This document shows positions 35,101 through 47,200 of a stretch of 64,000 nt of DNA, piece after piece. Numbering within the stretch: the stretch's first letter is position 1; every line of letters starts with the position of its first letter. The position numbers and the translations under genes were made by a program. Location: positions 5,518,001-5,582,000 of the forward strand of contig JASJZH010000006.1 of assembly GCA_037178975.1 (NCBI GenBank). The letters are read 5' to 3'. Under the pieces are notes generated by a model. It had not been told where the DNA came from and made no database searches. It saw nothing but the letters and a program-made list of their open reading frames with translations. Source of the stretch: Oscheius tipulae. Taxonomy: Eukaryota > Nematoda > Chromadorea > Rhabditida > Rhabditidae.

Positions 35101-37447
35101 ATGAGGCTTCTCCTGCTAGCTGCAGCTTGTTTAGGTTTGCTAGTCTCTGCAATAGAGCACAGGTTTTTATAGCATGCTCTTCGGCATTTCCAATGTGCAC
35201 AAATGGCTCAACACCTTTGATGGAAGCAAACGATGCATTCACATGTGATCGTGGATGTCCTCTCGGTTTCAATTGCGAATTTCAGGTTCGAGAGATTTAA
35301 ATTGGGGATATTGGTTTTAGGATGCTGACCAGAGCATGTCCAAGGCTATATGCTGTCCAAACATGACTGCACTACAACAGTTATACGGTGACGAAGAACA
35401 TTCCGAGCCCATATGGGATCTTTCCCAAGTTGATCAACACTCTTCTCAATTATAACCACTTGTTTAGGTGGCCGATCTTTCTGCAGGCTTACAGTCAGCA
35501 ATTGAAGGAGCTTCGAAAACTAGAGATGTCACAATTTCCGCGGAAGATACTTTGTCTTCTCAAGAACATACATCTGCTGACAGTGCCGAGGCAGTTACAC
35601 AAGCTGTAGAAGTGACCACCGACATTGTGACAGCTGAGCCTATTGTGCCAATCGAATCTACGATACCAGTTGAGATATCTGAAACAACTACGGAAGCTGC
35701 TACATCCTCGATTAAAACAGATGATCCGAAAGAAGAAACTACAGTTTTGAGCAAAACAGGATATGTCGAGGAACCGAAAGGTGCAATCAGTACAGCGTCA
35801 ACGGCGGCTAACGATAATACAACTTCGGCATCAACTACATTGGCAACAGTGAATGTTATCGTAGAGATAGAAGGCAGTGGAGATGGGTTAGAAGAACCGC
35901 TGATTTTTCAAAAGAAATCCTGTGCTAGACAAAAGTTTAGGTAAGGTCGTATCTCCGAACATAACATCGTTTTAGCCTCACTTGCCATGACGGTAAGGTC
36001 AAAACGCAGGCGACGATAAGATGGTTCAAAAACGCTGATACAGGAGAATGCGAGTTTTATCCATTTGGCTACTGCCCAGGTGTGATGTTTTCATGAAATG
36101 TAATGTTTTTCTCAGGCGATAGAATTATTGAGTCGGTAACAATTAGAACAAGAACGGAATGCGAGGAGCATTGCGTTGTGGGGAAACTAGGTAAGGGCTA
36201 GTGTAAACAGCCAATTCTGTTCAGATATGCAAGTAGCCGAAATAGAGCCTGCACTTACGGGTAAAGTCTTCGTTTCCAGATCAAACAACAAATGTAGATT
36301 CGTCGAAATTCAATGCAGCTGCTGGCGGAACAACGCCAACAGCTGAAGGTGGAATTACACAACAAAGTTATGCCATGGTTGCTACAGGGCTTTCAACTGA
36401 GGGAAGTTCAACATCATCAACAGACTCAACAACTTCTCTGGTCGATTCAGAAGTAAGGATACGCTACCAAGTTTTCAATAATTTTTAGACTTCATCTTCT
36501 CAGCTTTTAGCGGTAGAGAAACCAAATGTTGGAAAGAATTTTGAATCTGTGAATTCTACGGAGACCACATCCTCTTCTTTAGGTAATTTTCTTGTGGTTC
36601 ATATAAACAGCTTGTTAAAGATACTTCAGGAACTGAATCAACTACAGCACAATACGAACCAAATGATTCGGTAAGGAAACATCACTTAACTATTCTTTTT
36701 AGTCATCCAAGCTAGCCATTGAAGACCCTATCGCTGAGCAAAAACAAGAGGCCAAGAACCATTTGCGTCTGATCCCTTCAACACCTACTGAAAACACTAC
36801 CAAACAAGAGATCGACTCGAATACTGTAAAACAGTTACAGCCTCCATTGTCGGAGAGCCAAGAAAAAAGTAATTGTCTTTTTAAACCCGTCTAATGATTT
36901 CACAGTGCTTTCTGGCGTGCAACATCCTGACAAGGCGGAACAGGGAACCGGTATTCTAGAGACCGCAAGTACTCAAGAGACAATGGCAGAAGAAGGGCCG
37001 AACAGCACAAAAAGTGCCGTTTTTATGGGTGAACGCTGAACACTTCCAATTTCAGACATAACCGAAGATGAAAAGTCAAGTGGAGAAAAGGGAGAAGATG
37101 AAAACCTGGAGGTGGTCGAAGGAATTAGTGCAAGAAACGAAGTGGTCGAAAAATGTGAGCCCTATGATAGATCACAACGGATTAGAAATTCAGTGAAAGT
37201 AGCCTGCTCATCAGGTACCTACCGTTATGTCTGCGATAATGGACATCCTTCTCAGTTTGTTTACAGATGGGAAAATGTTGGTGGATTTTGTCAATCCTTC
37301 CCTTATGGATACTGCTATGTTAGTTGCTTAGTGGAGAGGTAAAACAAGTCTATATTCCAGGGAGAATTCAACCATCCTCATCCTCGAACAATGGACGAAT
37401 GTCAGCAATACTGTTTCAAGTCCCCAAGTCGCGTTTTTGCCCTCTGA
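35101..37447 (+). CDS. Secreted Lustrin-type/mucin/Kunitz protein
   Basis: Starts with signal peptide MRLLLLAAACLGLLVSA. A Cys-rich unit (CTNGSTPLMEANDAFTC, GCPLGFNCEFQ, AICCPN) resembles the Lustrin cysteine module found in nematode secreted proteins. A Thr/Ser/Glu-rich mucin-like region follows (about 35470-35900). A Kunitz-like domain then reads SCARQKFSLTC, RWFKNADTGECEFYPFGYC and RTRTECEEHC, with six Cys at Kunitz spacing. A second Ser/Thr-rich linker (36280-37050) leads to a divergent C-terminal unit (CEPYDRSQ, FCQSFPYGYC, MDECQQYC). Exons join across about ten short introns to the stop at 37445. The likely site is cuticle, matrix or secretion. The position expected for a basic P1 residue does not show a standard inhibitor loop. 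Confidence 0.75.
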
Positions 37448-37803
37448 AGACTACGAGTTGTTATTTATTTATTGTCGATAAAGCCAAATAGTTTTATTAG
37501 TCAATATACCTCTGTAAGAGTGAACTGAATGTACCTGTCGGTTTCGCAAAAACTAAAAAATCACTGGGTGTGCGAAAAAAGAAGGATGTTTGAAAAACAT
37601 GTACTTATTAAGGCGTGTTGATGACGTTTTATGCATCATGTGAAAGCTGCAGTGGAGAAGAGATTGAAAGTGAGCGAGACAAAGAGAAAGAACATGCAGC
37701 ACTCATCTAGGGGGTCTCTTTCGTCAGGCGTCGCTGTTCGTCTTCCCTCTCGCGACGGAGGTTTTGCCTTAGTTTCAGTCATTACTTCGCTTAAAATGAG
37801 TAC
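37448..37803. other. Convergent 3' interval
   Basis: Between the ends of the Lustrin/Kunitz gene (plus) and the Ig gene (minus). The minus strand has a GTGAGT at the last Ig-gene codons and a good acceptor (TCTCCACTGCAG) downstream. The Ig protein may therefore extend here by about 30 residues. Confidence 0.45.
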
Positions 37804-38967
37804 TCACTCTCTCCGAGCCACGTTGTAGTTTGCCGAGTTGTAGCGGCTACACGCTTGCCACGTGTATATACAGATGAAGACAAGCAGAAGAATGATCAGG
37901 ATGATGACGAGAGGGAGAATCCAGCTGTAGTTTCCTGCAAAATGTTTCTAATCAAAAGAGTTGGTTGCTAATACCAGAGAGGACCAAGTTTTGGTCCAGT
38001 TTCAGCTCGAACTGTTGCTCAGGTCCATCAACAATAACAGCAAATTGATTGGACGCAACACAGCGGTACTTTCCAACGTCGGACTCCTCGACTTTCTCAA
38101 TGACGAGTGTATTTTTCGGGGTGAAAGACACACGGCCTCCAGCTTCTGAAAAAAGCTTCTTCAACTTATGCAAGCTGTTGATTAACAAAGGCGTCTTCCT
38201 ATACATTTTTCACGCAGTGTATGAATAATCTGCCCTTTCCAGACATAGCACTACCCCAAAGAACGGCATAACTAACCGACGGGCAGACCATCCTTAAACC
38301 AGACGACGTTTGGAACAGGGAATCCAACCACTGGACAGCTAATTGAGGCGTTTTCCCCTAGCTGGACAGGGACTTCTTCACCCTCGATGAGAGTGGGATC
38401 ATGCTCGGCCATTTTGTATTTTCTGGAGCCGTTGGTGTGAACAACGGGACGAGCTGAAAAAGACAATTCAATGAAACATCATCAGACTTACTCAGAACGA
38501 ACAAGTTTCCGTAGACGAGGTCATCGTCCTGTGTCTTCATTTCACAGCGGTATTTGCCGGCATCGGTTACGGGAGCGTCGCCGAAAATGAGACGAGCCTT
38601 GAGCTTCTTCTCGTCCAAATGTGCCTAAAATGTAGCTTTTTATACGAATTCATGTCAGTCCTACTTCGAACGTCTTCCTGTCTCGAGCTCTGATGAATCT
38701 GGCGGATGTCATTGATGCAATAGTGTCATCAACCGAAATTTGGCACCTAAAATTTTTAATCTGGCAACCTCACTAGCCTCACCATAAATCTCCTGCGGGT
38801 CCTGTAAGAGGCTCTTCATCCGTGGAAATCAGTTTGCTGTTCTTTATGACAACTGCTAAATTTCCTAAAGCGACGGCGCTCCACACCGGTGCAGCGAGAA
38901 ACAATAAACCTGGGCAGACAAAATATACATCTATCAACAGTTTACCTAGTGATACCAGAATGAGCAT
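37804..38967 (-). CDS. Two-Ig-domain transmembrane protein (zig-like)
   Basis: Minus-strand gene with signal peptide MLILVSLGLLFLAAPVWSA. The first Ig domain ends APVTDAGKYRCEMKTQDDD. The second has SISCPVVGFPVPNVVWFKDG and ends EESDVGKYRCVASNQFAVIV, with Cys and Trp in place. A membrane span (ILPLVIILIILLLVFICIYT) and a short tail (YNSANYNVARRE) follow, with the stop at 37804-37806. Two Ig domains plus a TM segment resemble the nematode ZIG-1/ZIG-10 type of neuronal surface protein, or a basigin-like protein. An alternative 3' splice could replace the last residue and extend the tail. Confidence 0.82.
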
Positions 38968-41900
38968 TGTTTTTGCTGATTGATGCTATCGCCTCATAAA
39001 AGTTGAACTGAAAAGTCTGTCTTGAAAGAGGAAATCGTAAAAAAAAAGACGTGCGTGGCGTTCGTACAATGCTCTCAATGATGGGAGTCTTCACGGGAAT
39101 TTGTCATAAACGCCCGAAAAAGAAAAGAGCTGAATCGGCATTGATTGAAAACTTCAGTGGGATGGCTATAGTAGAATGTCCCAGAAGAAGCGCTGGTCGC
39201 TGTCGAAGACAAAAGAGCCTAAGGTGTGACAGGCGTCAGAGTAGCCCACCAACATGAGTAAGCAGCAATGACTAATAGGGGACAATGGACTCCGTAGGAC
39301 TTCGTAACCACACCATTCAAGGTATCGATAACGTTCAGGTACTCTCTTATCAAAAGCTGATCAACAGAAAACACTATGTTTGCTTACACGAGGTAGCTAC
39401 TGATTATAGGCGCCTGAGACCCAGATACCTCAGAAAACATTAGTGGAATTGAAATGGTTTAAAAGAGCGACCAGAAATAGATGCCAATGAACTTGGAAGG
39501 CAGGACATCAAAACAAAATAGCAAATAGCGAACAAGGCGACGCTTGGAAAACTCAATCAGGGCGGCCGTCAACTTGGTTGCTCGCATTATGCTTGTCCGG
39601 AAAGGATCAGTCCTCCGTCTGGGACAAAAAACTACTCTCATTGTTGGAAGCAGCAAAAAAGGAAATGGGGGCATGGTTAAAATAAAATGAGATAGACAGG
39701 TTCGCCTAAGAAAAGAGGTCCTCCGGATTGAGCTTATAATTGCCATCGTTTTCTAGCTAAAGAAAGGAGATCCGATGAAAGGTATCGGGATGTTTTGGCT
39801 ATGCAATAATAATGAAATGGTGAGAGGAAAGATGAGAACTCTCGGACTGCCTCCGATGAGAGGGAAGCTGGGAAGGATAGACATTAAGAGAACAATGGTA
39901 AAATCAAGAAAGTGCTGTGGTACGCATGGAACCCGTAATAATTCTCGCGTTTTTGTGTCTCTTCTGATCTGTCAATTCCCATTATGTTCTGTCGGATCAA
40001 TGTCGTTAAGTGAAAGTGTTGTGGCGGAATTTGATGGTCGAGTAGTAGTAGAATACGGGAAAACATGAAACGCCGAAGAGCAACAAATAAAAGATCTCGG
40101 CAAACATTGAATGACCAGAGGTGAAAGCGCGCTTCCTCTTTTTCTGCAATAGAGAATGCTGCCGTCGACTATGATCGAGTATCCGTGCTGATTTGCCCAT
40201 GGGGAAAAGCTAAGATATAAAGAAGAACTGCATGAAGAAGAGTCAAAGTGTAGACGACTGTCGGGGGAGACGGTCGCTTTTGAAGCACAGCAGGCGCGAT
40301 GATGGGACAATAGAAAAAAGCCCATCACGTTTGAATTGATTGTGAATCATATTTTTCTCAAAAGATGATGGGATACAGACGAATTCGAAAGCAGCTGTGT
40401 GTATGTTTCATAATAAACAGCTGAGACAGAGAGGGCGCGGAGGCATTTGTCGCTTGATTTTTGGACAAATGTTCCGGGATGTTGGGCGCCATACATTCTC
40501 GGAGCCGCGTGAGGAGAGTTCTTATGCTCCAGAAAAAGGATGTCAATGCAGTAAAGCGGGGTAGTTTAGTCCTCTTTGAAATGAGTCTTTATGAAAAAGA
40601 GAAAGACCAAGCAGCCGTACAGCCAATTTGGCTGGCCGCGATAAAACATTATCGCCACCGATAGCATGTTTGCCACCCACAAACCCAGAGGCTTCTTGAA
40701 CATCATAGGAGCTTTTGACAACGGCCCAACCCACCCCGTTTATGAGACACTCGCGCCCATTTTGCATGTGGACTCGCGGCACATGCAAAAAGCTGACAGG
40801 TGTTGTCGGCAAGAAGCCCTCTTTGTTGACCTTCACGGAAACGAGACGCCTATCGAAGCGCGCCAGTGATACACATCTACAGGAGGAGACTTTTCCACTT
40901 GAGCAAGCTCCGTCAGGAATCCCGCTCTGGCTCTCTGTCCTTCCCGTTGCTCATTTATTCAAAGGCAAATGAGCGCATAATGTGTTCTTATCTTTTAATG
41001 GAAAGAAAAGAAGAAACATTGGACAAAATGAGAGGAGAGAAAAGAAATCGGGCGGGAGATTCGAGCAAGGACATATGTTCTTCGCGTACAGACACCTTGG
41101 GCTATCAATCTCAATGCTACGACGAGTTGCCACTTCGCAAAGAAAATAAAGTATGAACGAGTGAGAAGAGGCAAAAAAGAGTCGTGTCCTAACCACAAAT
41201 GAGTCTAGTGGAACGCGCAATTTCACTCATTAGTGCCCAACAAGAATGCGAACATCATATCAAATTCTGCAAAAGGACGAAAGAAGAGAGAAGAAGAGAC
41301 GAAACTTGTCTCTCGGTGTGATGGCCTCTAGACGTTGATATTTTATGTCAAAGGGCTTGGCATGTGGTCAAAAACAATGACAAGTTTAAAGAGGAAAGAG
41401 GCAAACGCCGAGAGGTGCTGTTTTTCAAGGTTACGTCTGATTTTGGCCCTCTAACTTTTCGCAATCGCTTTAGAGTTGATTTCGCGCACCAACCGGAATA
41501 GTTCGCATGAACTCTGAGGTGGGTGTATTGCCATGAATCAGCAGCGACACATGCTGTGTCACTTTATTGTGGGCACAACGTAGACTGCTCAAATTTCGTC
41601 GGTTTCGCTGTTTTATCCGACTCGCGACGTTTTCTCTCGGCCCGCAAAAGGCGATTTAGCCAAAAAGAATACGACGATAGGTCAAGATTGAGCAATTTTG
41701 GACTGGACTCACTTGTCCGAGGTCACTTTTGGGTTAGATTAAAGTCAAGATAGTAAGCTGAAGCTGCCACTCAAAAAGCCAAATCGTGAATTTGGGCAAA
41801 ATAACAGCACGCGACCTTGCGAGTCGCCAGCTTTGTTTGCAGATTAGACGCAATGCAGTGATGCGGCTCCACCTGTCAAATTTTTGGTTCCGAGGAAGAA

Positions 41901-42358
41901 AGGGTGCTGAAATTTGCAATTGAGAGCGGGTCCGCGCGATGACGACGGGTGGTAGTCGTCTATGTTTTTTCCTAGAGTATTTGAAAATAGCGCGAGTTGG
42001 CCCTCGCTCAGCTCATAAATCGTCACAGTCGTGCAAAGCGCTCCACACACGGCACCTATTTGATATACAATTTTTTAAAATCAGCAATGTCAAGGTTTTT
42101 GAAAAAAAAAGTCGACACTGGGAAACAAGTAAGGCCTCCGTAATGTTTCCAATTAGAGTAATTGCAAGTTTTTTTGGTCTGGCTCGTGGAGAAGATCCGC
42201 ACATTGAGAGTGTGGATTCTCTCATTCAGAGAGTCGGTTGCTAGGAGAGTTCAGTCCTTTGGATCCGATTAGTCGAATTTTCTACACTAAATGCCGCATT
42301 CACAGTTGCTTTCTCTTTATTCTCTTCTTCGGAAACAATTTCTTTGCTTCTACTTGTA
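38968..42358. other. 3.4-kb gene-free interval
   Basis: No exon with splice or family support on either strand. It contains two adjacent perfect hairpins, AGCCAATTTGGCT (40621-40633) and GCGATAA-AACA-TTATCGC (40638-40655). The left edge is the promoter side of the Ig gene and the right edge the 3' end of the TMEM144 gene. Open frames of 60-118 codons are abundant but overlap on both strands and show no coding character. Confidence 0.45.
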
Positions 42359-43697
42359 TTAGAAGTCGACTTTCGACAGGGAAATAAGAGAAACTCCAAC
42401 AATAGTGACCACTATTCCAGCCATCAGAGCTGCAATGTTCCATTTTCCCTGGAATTATCCAAATAAAAAATTTGAAATAGTATCGTTACCCTAATTTCTC
42501 TAAATAGAAAAACCGCCCAGAGAGACGTCACAATACCAGGACTCTTTGAAAGTATTGGGTAAGCGATTACCTGAAAATTTTATCTTTAAAAAACTGAAAA
42601 CGTGACTACCTGTCCTAGATAGTGATTAGCCGCAAAGAAGCTGCAAGTTGCAACACCATAGATTATCCCCGCTGAAAGGGAAGGAACCACAAGCTCGGGG
42701 TTCACAAAAGGACGATTTTTTCTTAACAGAATGTGAAAAGTTTTTACGCGGTGTACCTGAAAAGTGAATAGAGTGAGAAGACTACTGTAGATGTCCAGAG
42801 AGCTCCAACAGAGAAGGCAAAAAAGTGAGCATGGAGAAGAGGAGAAGCATCAGTTTCTGTAGCCGCAACATAGTTGATACCCGTGAGCATGTTTCCATAA
42901 AGGAAACCAACTAGACAACATAGAGCTATGCATCTGAAAAGAAATGACAAAGAATTTTAAGATTTAATACGCGAGTCGTCGAATGGTTGAAGGACTGTGA
43001 ATTTCTCCAGCGTCTGCTTCCTTCCCTTTCTCTACTACAAACTGTAACACCTTGTTCCTATGTTTGAACACAAACTACCTGAGCAGGAGCCGGTCTGACT
43101 TTCATGGGATAGTGTCTGATTGGTGCAAATATGCAGCCACTGAAGTTTTAAGAACAAGGAAAGATAGAAAATTTACCCTATGCAAACGATAATAACCCCG
43201 GCCAAATTGAGAAGATTGTGCTTTGGCTCTAGCATCGGACTGAAACATTGGAGTACGGATTTACTAATTCTTCTCTACCTTCCAAACAGACCAAAACGAC
43301 TGACTGCCCAACCAACAATACACGTTACTGTGTTCCAAAGTAGAGCTCCGACAGCCATTCCCAATCCATCCATGATGTAAACGGTCAGTGTGTTACCTAT
43401 TACAAGGCCCTAACTTTAAAAATATTACCCTACCGAGAGCAAAAAACATTCCACCGGTCATGCAGATTGGATAAAAAGTAGGACATCCAATGTAGAGATG
43501 CACAACGACTGCTGATAAAAACTGCCCGATGCACATCAGCCATTGAAAAAAGATTCCTAAATCTTATTGGTTTTCTTTGTTTGTATACATATCTAACCAT
43601 CAGCTGCTTCAAACCATCTGCAGGGCACATAGGTAGAACCATATGTTACGACCGCGAGCACGGCATAGAATGTCCCAAGTAGAGTGTTTTGGTCCAT
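42359..43697 (-). CDS. TMEM144 homologue
   Basis: Minus-strand multi-exon gene. It begins MDQNTLLGTFYAVLAVVTYG, then VPCRWFEAADGIFFQWLMCI across the first intron, and CPTFYPICMTGGMFFALGNT. GWAVSRFGLFGR follows, and further hydrophobic exons lead to GVATCSFFAANHYLGQ, then VIAYPILSKSPGIVTSLWAV, and the last span ending SLISLSKVDF. This matches the TMEM144 family (ten-span carbohydrate-transporter-like proteins), including the DGxFFQW and CPxFxPxxMxGG signatures. The family is sure; its substrate is not established. Confidence 0.92.
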
Positions 43698-43977
43698 TAC
43701 CCTGAGGTGTTTTTGTTTGATTTGGCAAAGGAACGGTGAGAGGAAAAATTGCTGGGTGACAATAGTTGCGTCTCTTATTGCCGCTGTTCGGTAATCCACA
43801 AGTCGCTTTGCATTCATTGCACCGTCTGGTCTCCGCTATCAGATCATTGAACTTCATAATGTAAGTTTGATTTACTTTTGTGCCTTGAAAAGTCTCAATA
43901 ACATGACCGACACTGCAGGGCGGTTCCGTCTTTTCTGTTACACAAGCAATGTTGGTCATACATATTTTCCGTGTCTC

Positions 43978-44199
43978 ATGAAGCTGCGCTTCATTTTGTT
44001 CATCCTCCTCATTACTGTTGCAACAATTTTGGCAGATCAGCCTTTGAGTCCTTGGCCCAACGACGTTCCAGATACTATAAAACCTGTGGCAGGAGTGTGA
44101 GTCATACTGTGATGCGTTAATTACGATTTCAGAACTGATCAGATAGGTGGTGTGAAGGTTCTCTGTAATTCCGAGCCGTGCCCAGCTTCTCAAGGATAA
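43978..44199 (+). CDS. Small secreted peptide (61 residues)
   Basis: Two exons. The first has signal peptide MKLRFILFILLITVATILA and DQPLSPWPNDVPDTIKPVAG. The 36-bp GT-AG intron joins in phase to TDQIGGVKVLCNSEPCPASQ and a stop at 44197. An AATAAA lies at 44218-44223. It lies head-to-head with TMEM144 (start codons 280 bp apart) and tail-to-tail with the guanylyl cyclase gene. There are two Cys near the C-terminus and no dibasic sites, so it is not an obvious neuropeptide precursor. No family is recognised. Confidence 0.6.
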
Positions 44200-44262
44200 G
44201 CCCAAATATTCATTTACAATAAAGCACAAGGAGTTAATCGAAGAGAAGCCAAAAAGTTTCCA

Positions 44263-47200
44263 TCACGCCTTTTCCCTAAAAGCCGATTGTTTCTGTTGTT
44301 TCTTTTCTACCTTGATAATGACATCTCCCCTGCTCTCTGTTCTGTATTCTGGATAATTTTTGAGTAAAAGCTCGTTTGCTTGAGGTGAAAGATGAATATG
44401 ACCGGCTTTTCCATTGCTTTCCATTCGACTTGCTGTGTTGACTGTATCTCCAAACAGGCAGTATCTTGGCATTGTCAGCCCAACAACACCGGCAACACAT
44501 GAACCTGAACAAAATTTGATTAGGAATTAAACTGTAATTGACCGGAATGCATTCCAACGCGAATGTTGACTGTTTCCGACGGCAGGTGGGGGACTCTAAA
44601 CCGAACCAATGCTTTCAGTAAAGCTATTGACATGCTGGCAATCTCCTAAAAGTCACTTCTCTTTTGTTTCACTTAATGAACAAACTTTGACATGGCCGTT
44701 ACCATTTCTATGGGGTAGACCGGAAACGCACAAGTAACCGTCACCAATCGTTTCCACCTTGTACGCGTCATGTTCGTCAATAATACTGTCGAAGATGGTG
44801 TAAAGTTCGTTCAGAAGCGTGACAACCTGACAATCTGTCATTGATTATCAGCAATTGTACCTGAAGAGGAGTGCATTTGCTGGCCAGTGTTGTAAAGCTG
44901 ACGACGTCGGAGAAGAAAATGGTCACGCTGTCGAAGGTTTCGGGCTGGACTGTCTGTCCAAGCTTCAGCTTTTCAGCAACTTGTCTAAACACTTTGGTAA
45001 ATTCTCAGGCATAAACGGTCACTTCGGCAGCATCCTGTATAGAAGGATGTCACTCTTCTTCTTCTCCTCCACAAGTTCTTTGGTTCTCTCTTCAACTTCG
45101 GTTTCTAGAGTTGTAGCATATTGCTCCAAAACGTTGAAAACATGGTCCATGAGGTTATCACTCCGGCTAGAAGATCAGTTGGCATTGGCAAATATATTAG
45201 CTCACCTTCCGTGATTCATATTTTTCAACAAACTTTTGATTGTATTTATATCCGGTCGATTTTTCGCCTCTTCTTCCCAACAATCACGGCATAGTGCCAA
45301 CTGAAACAGTTAGTTTGTGATTAGAAAACGTGCTGGGTACCAAAGCAGGATTGACGTCAATTGATTCGTGTGGCTCCAAGTTAGGTCTCAACTTGTTTCG
45401 TCCACCCTTTTTCACCATGAAGATGATTTCTGAACAGATTAGCTTATCCGTTATTTAATAGTACCATCGGCATCCTCTTTCCTGTTGTCCAGATCCCAAG
45501 CTTGAGTTCTTGCAATCATAGAAGAGATTAGAATGGCAATACGAAAATCTTTGTTTAAGTAAGTACAATTCACAAGCATACCTGTAAATGTCCCCTTCTT
45601 TAGTTCCAGTCATGTTTAAAGAATCACGAAGAATCTCAGGAGCGGTGTACAGTTGAACTAAAACGTGAATCTGTAAATGAGAGCTCACCTTCTTCAGTTC
45701 GCTTTTCCAATTCCCGCAGAAACGGTATCCCGTATCCCGAGATTTTAACTTGCCAGCGATCACTGACAAGACAGCTTGACGCAGTGAGGTAGCCATGAAA
45801 CCCAATGAAAGAGGAGTGAATGTAGCTCATGCCCTAAATCAGTTTCATTTTCAGAATGAAATTGTGGTACGTTGACAATGTCTTTGATTAGACAGTAAAC
45901 AAAGAAGCCGTCCATGTTGATAGAACTTTTAGTGACGACATCCTAAAAAAATTCATTTTATGTTAGCAATGACCAAACTCTAATGCTTCCTCTGGTACAG
46001 AACTTCCAACAAGCCAAGTAAAGAGGTCCATCTATGGACATTCCAATGAATCTGTTAACGTTTTCCTGATCCATATCACGAAGTTTTCTCAAGTGAGACT
46101 GATCTTCTTTGCTCAAAACTGGTCTCCGCTCGTGCTTTTCAGCAGCAATTGGTTCCTGTATTGTTGTCGGTTTCTACTAAAACAGATTACCTTTTCATAG
46201 GTGTAGAAGGCAAAATGCTGTGTTTCTACACGACTTTCCAATGTCATTTTGGTTGAGGTTGTACTGGGACCACTTTGAAGAGAATGCATCGACTGCTCAC
46301 CAGTCTTAACAAAACTATACTTTCAACTTTAGTCTATTCACCTTGCTAAGAATTTTTACCAAAGCATTGAAAGGAATCTGCCACATTCTGTTCAGACGGT
46401 CTTGTTCGGCCCGTCTCTGTCTGAAACAGTGTTTACTTCGTCTGGCTACTTATCACCTCAAAGACATGTAAATAGCCAGTATTGCTGAAAGAATAGTGAT
46501 TCCGATAATAACAGATCCGGCGATAACAATCCACAAATAGTCTCTCAAAAAGTTGGCAGGACAAACAGTTCCTGAGTTATGATTTTAACAATATGACGAG
46601 TTTTCAGACCAGAATAGCCACAGATGGGAACATAGTTTGGCTTGTTTCCACCATAAGCATACCATATTGTTGCATCGTTTGATATGATCCTTGTGAAATT
46701 CTAAAATTCCTTATCTCCATGCCTCCTTTTTTAAGCTACCATGACTCCGACACAAATGCCAATGTCCGCAATCCTCATCTCGATTCCTTGGCTGTCCATC
46801 GTGACGAAATTCATTTGCGGACATCTCTTTCCGTCAGTGCCGATGATGACGTGACCAGACATTCCTAATAATACTGGATTAGGTCTGTCTCGTGTCTCGT
46901 ACCATTGAATTCGTCTTGACTACTTAGAACCATTCGCGAACCGTTCATATACTGGTCAGGTTCACGGGACAGAGTCTCGTTCAATGTTCGGAAATATAAA
47001 TAAGCCGTGTCGTGCAGTTGATCGGCATACTCGGCGGCCTAAAAGCTATGTGTTATGTAAGATAACGGAAACTACATCCGTGGGACAGTTTGTACAGTTG
47101 TAAGGTGCCTCCTTCATCCTTCGAACCACTTCTTTTTTAAATTCAGCCTGGATTTTGGTATCAACCGACGAATAGAGAACCTGAAAAGGATCTGTTATCA

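Noticed and set aside
39051-42240. Many 60-118 codon frames in the gene-free stretch
   Set aside because: They overlap on both strands, have skewed composition, and show no signal peptides, domains or phase-compatible splice sites.
44263-44557. A second open frame over the cyclase catalytic exon
   Set aside because: It is a shadow. The frame with [14 protein letters not shown] matches the guanylyl cyclase family.
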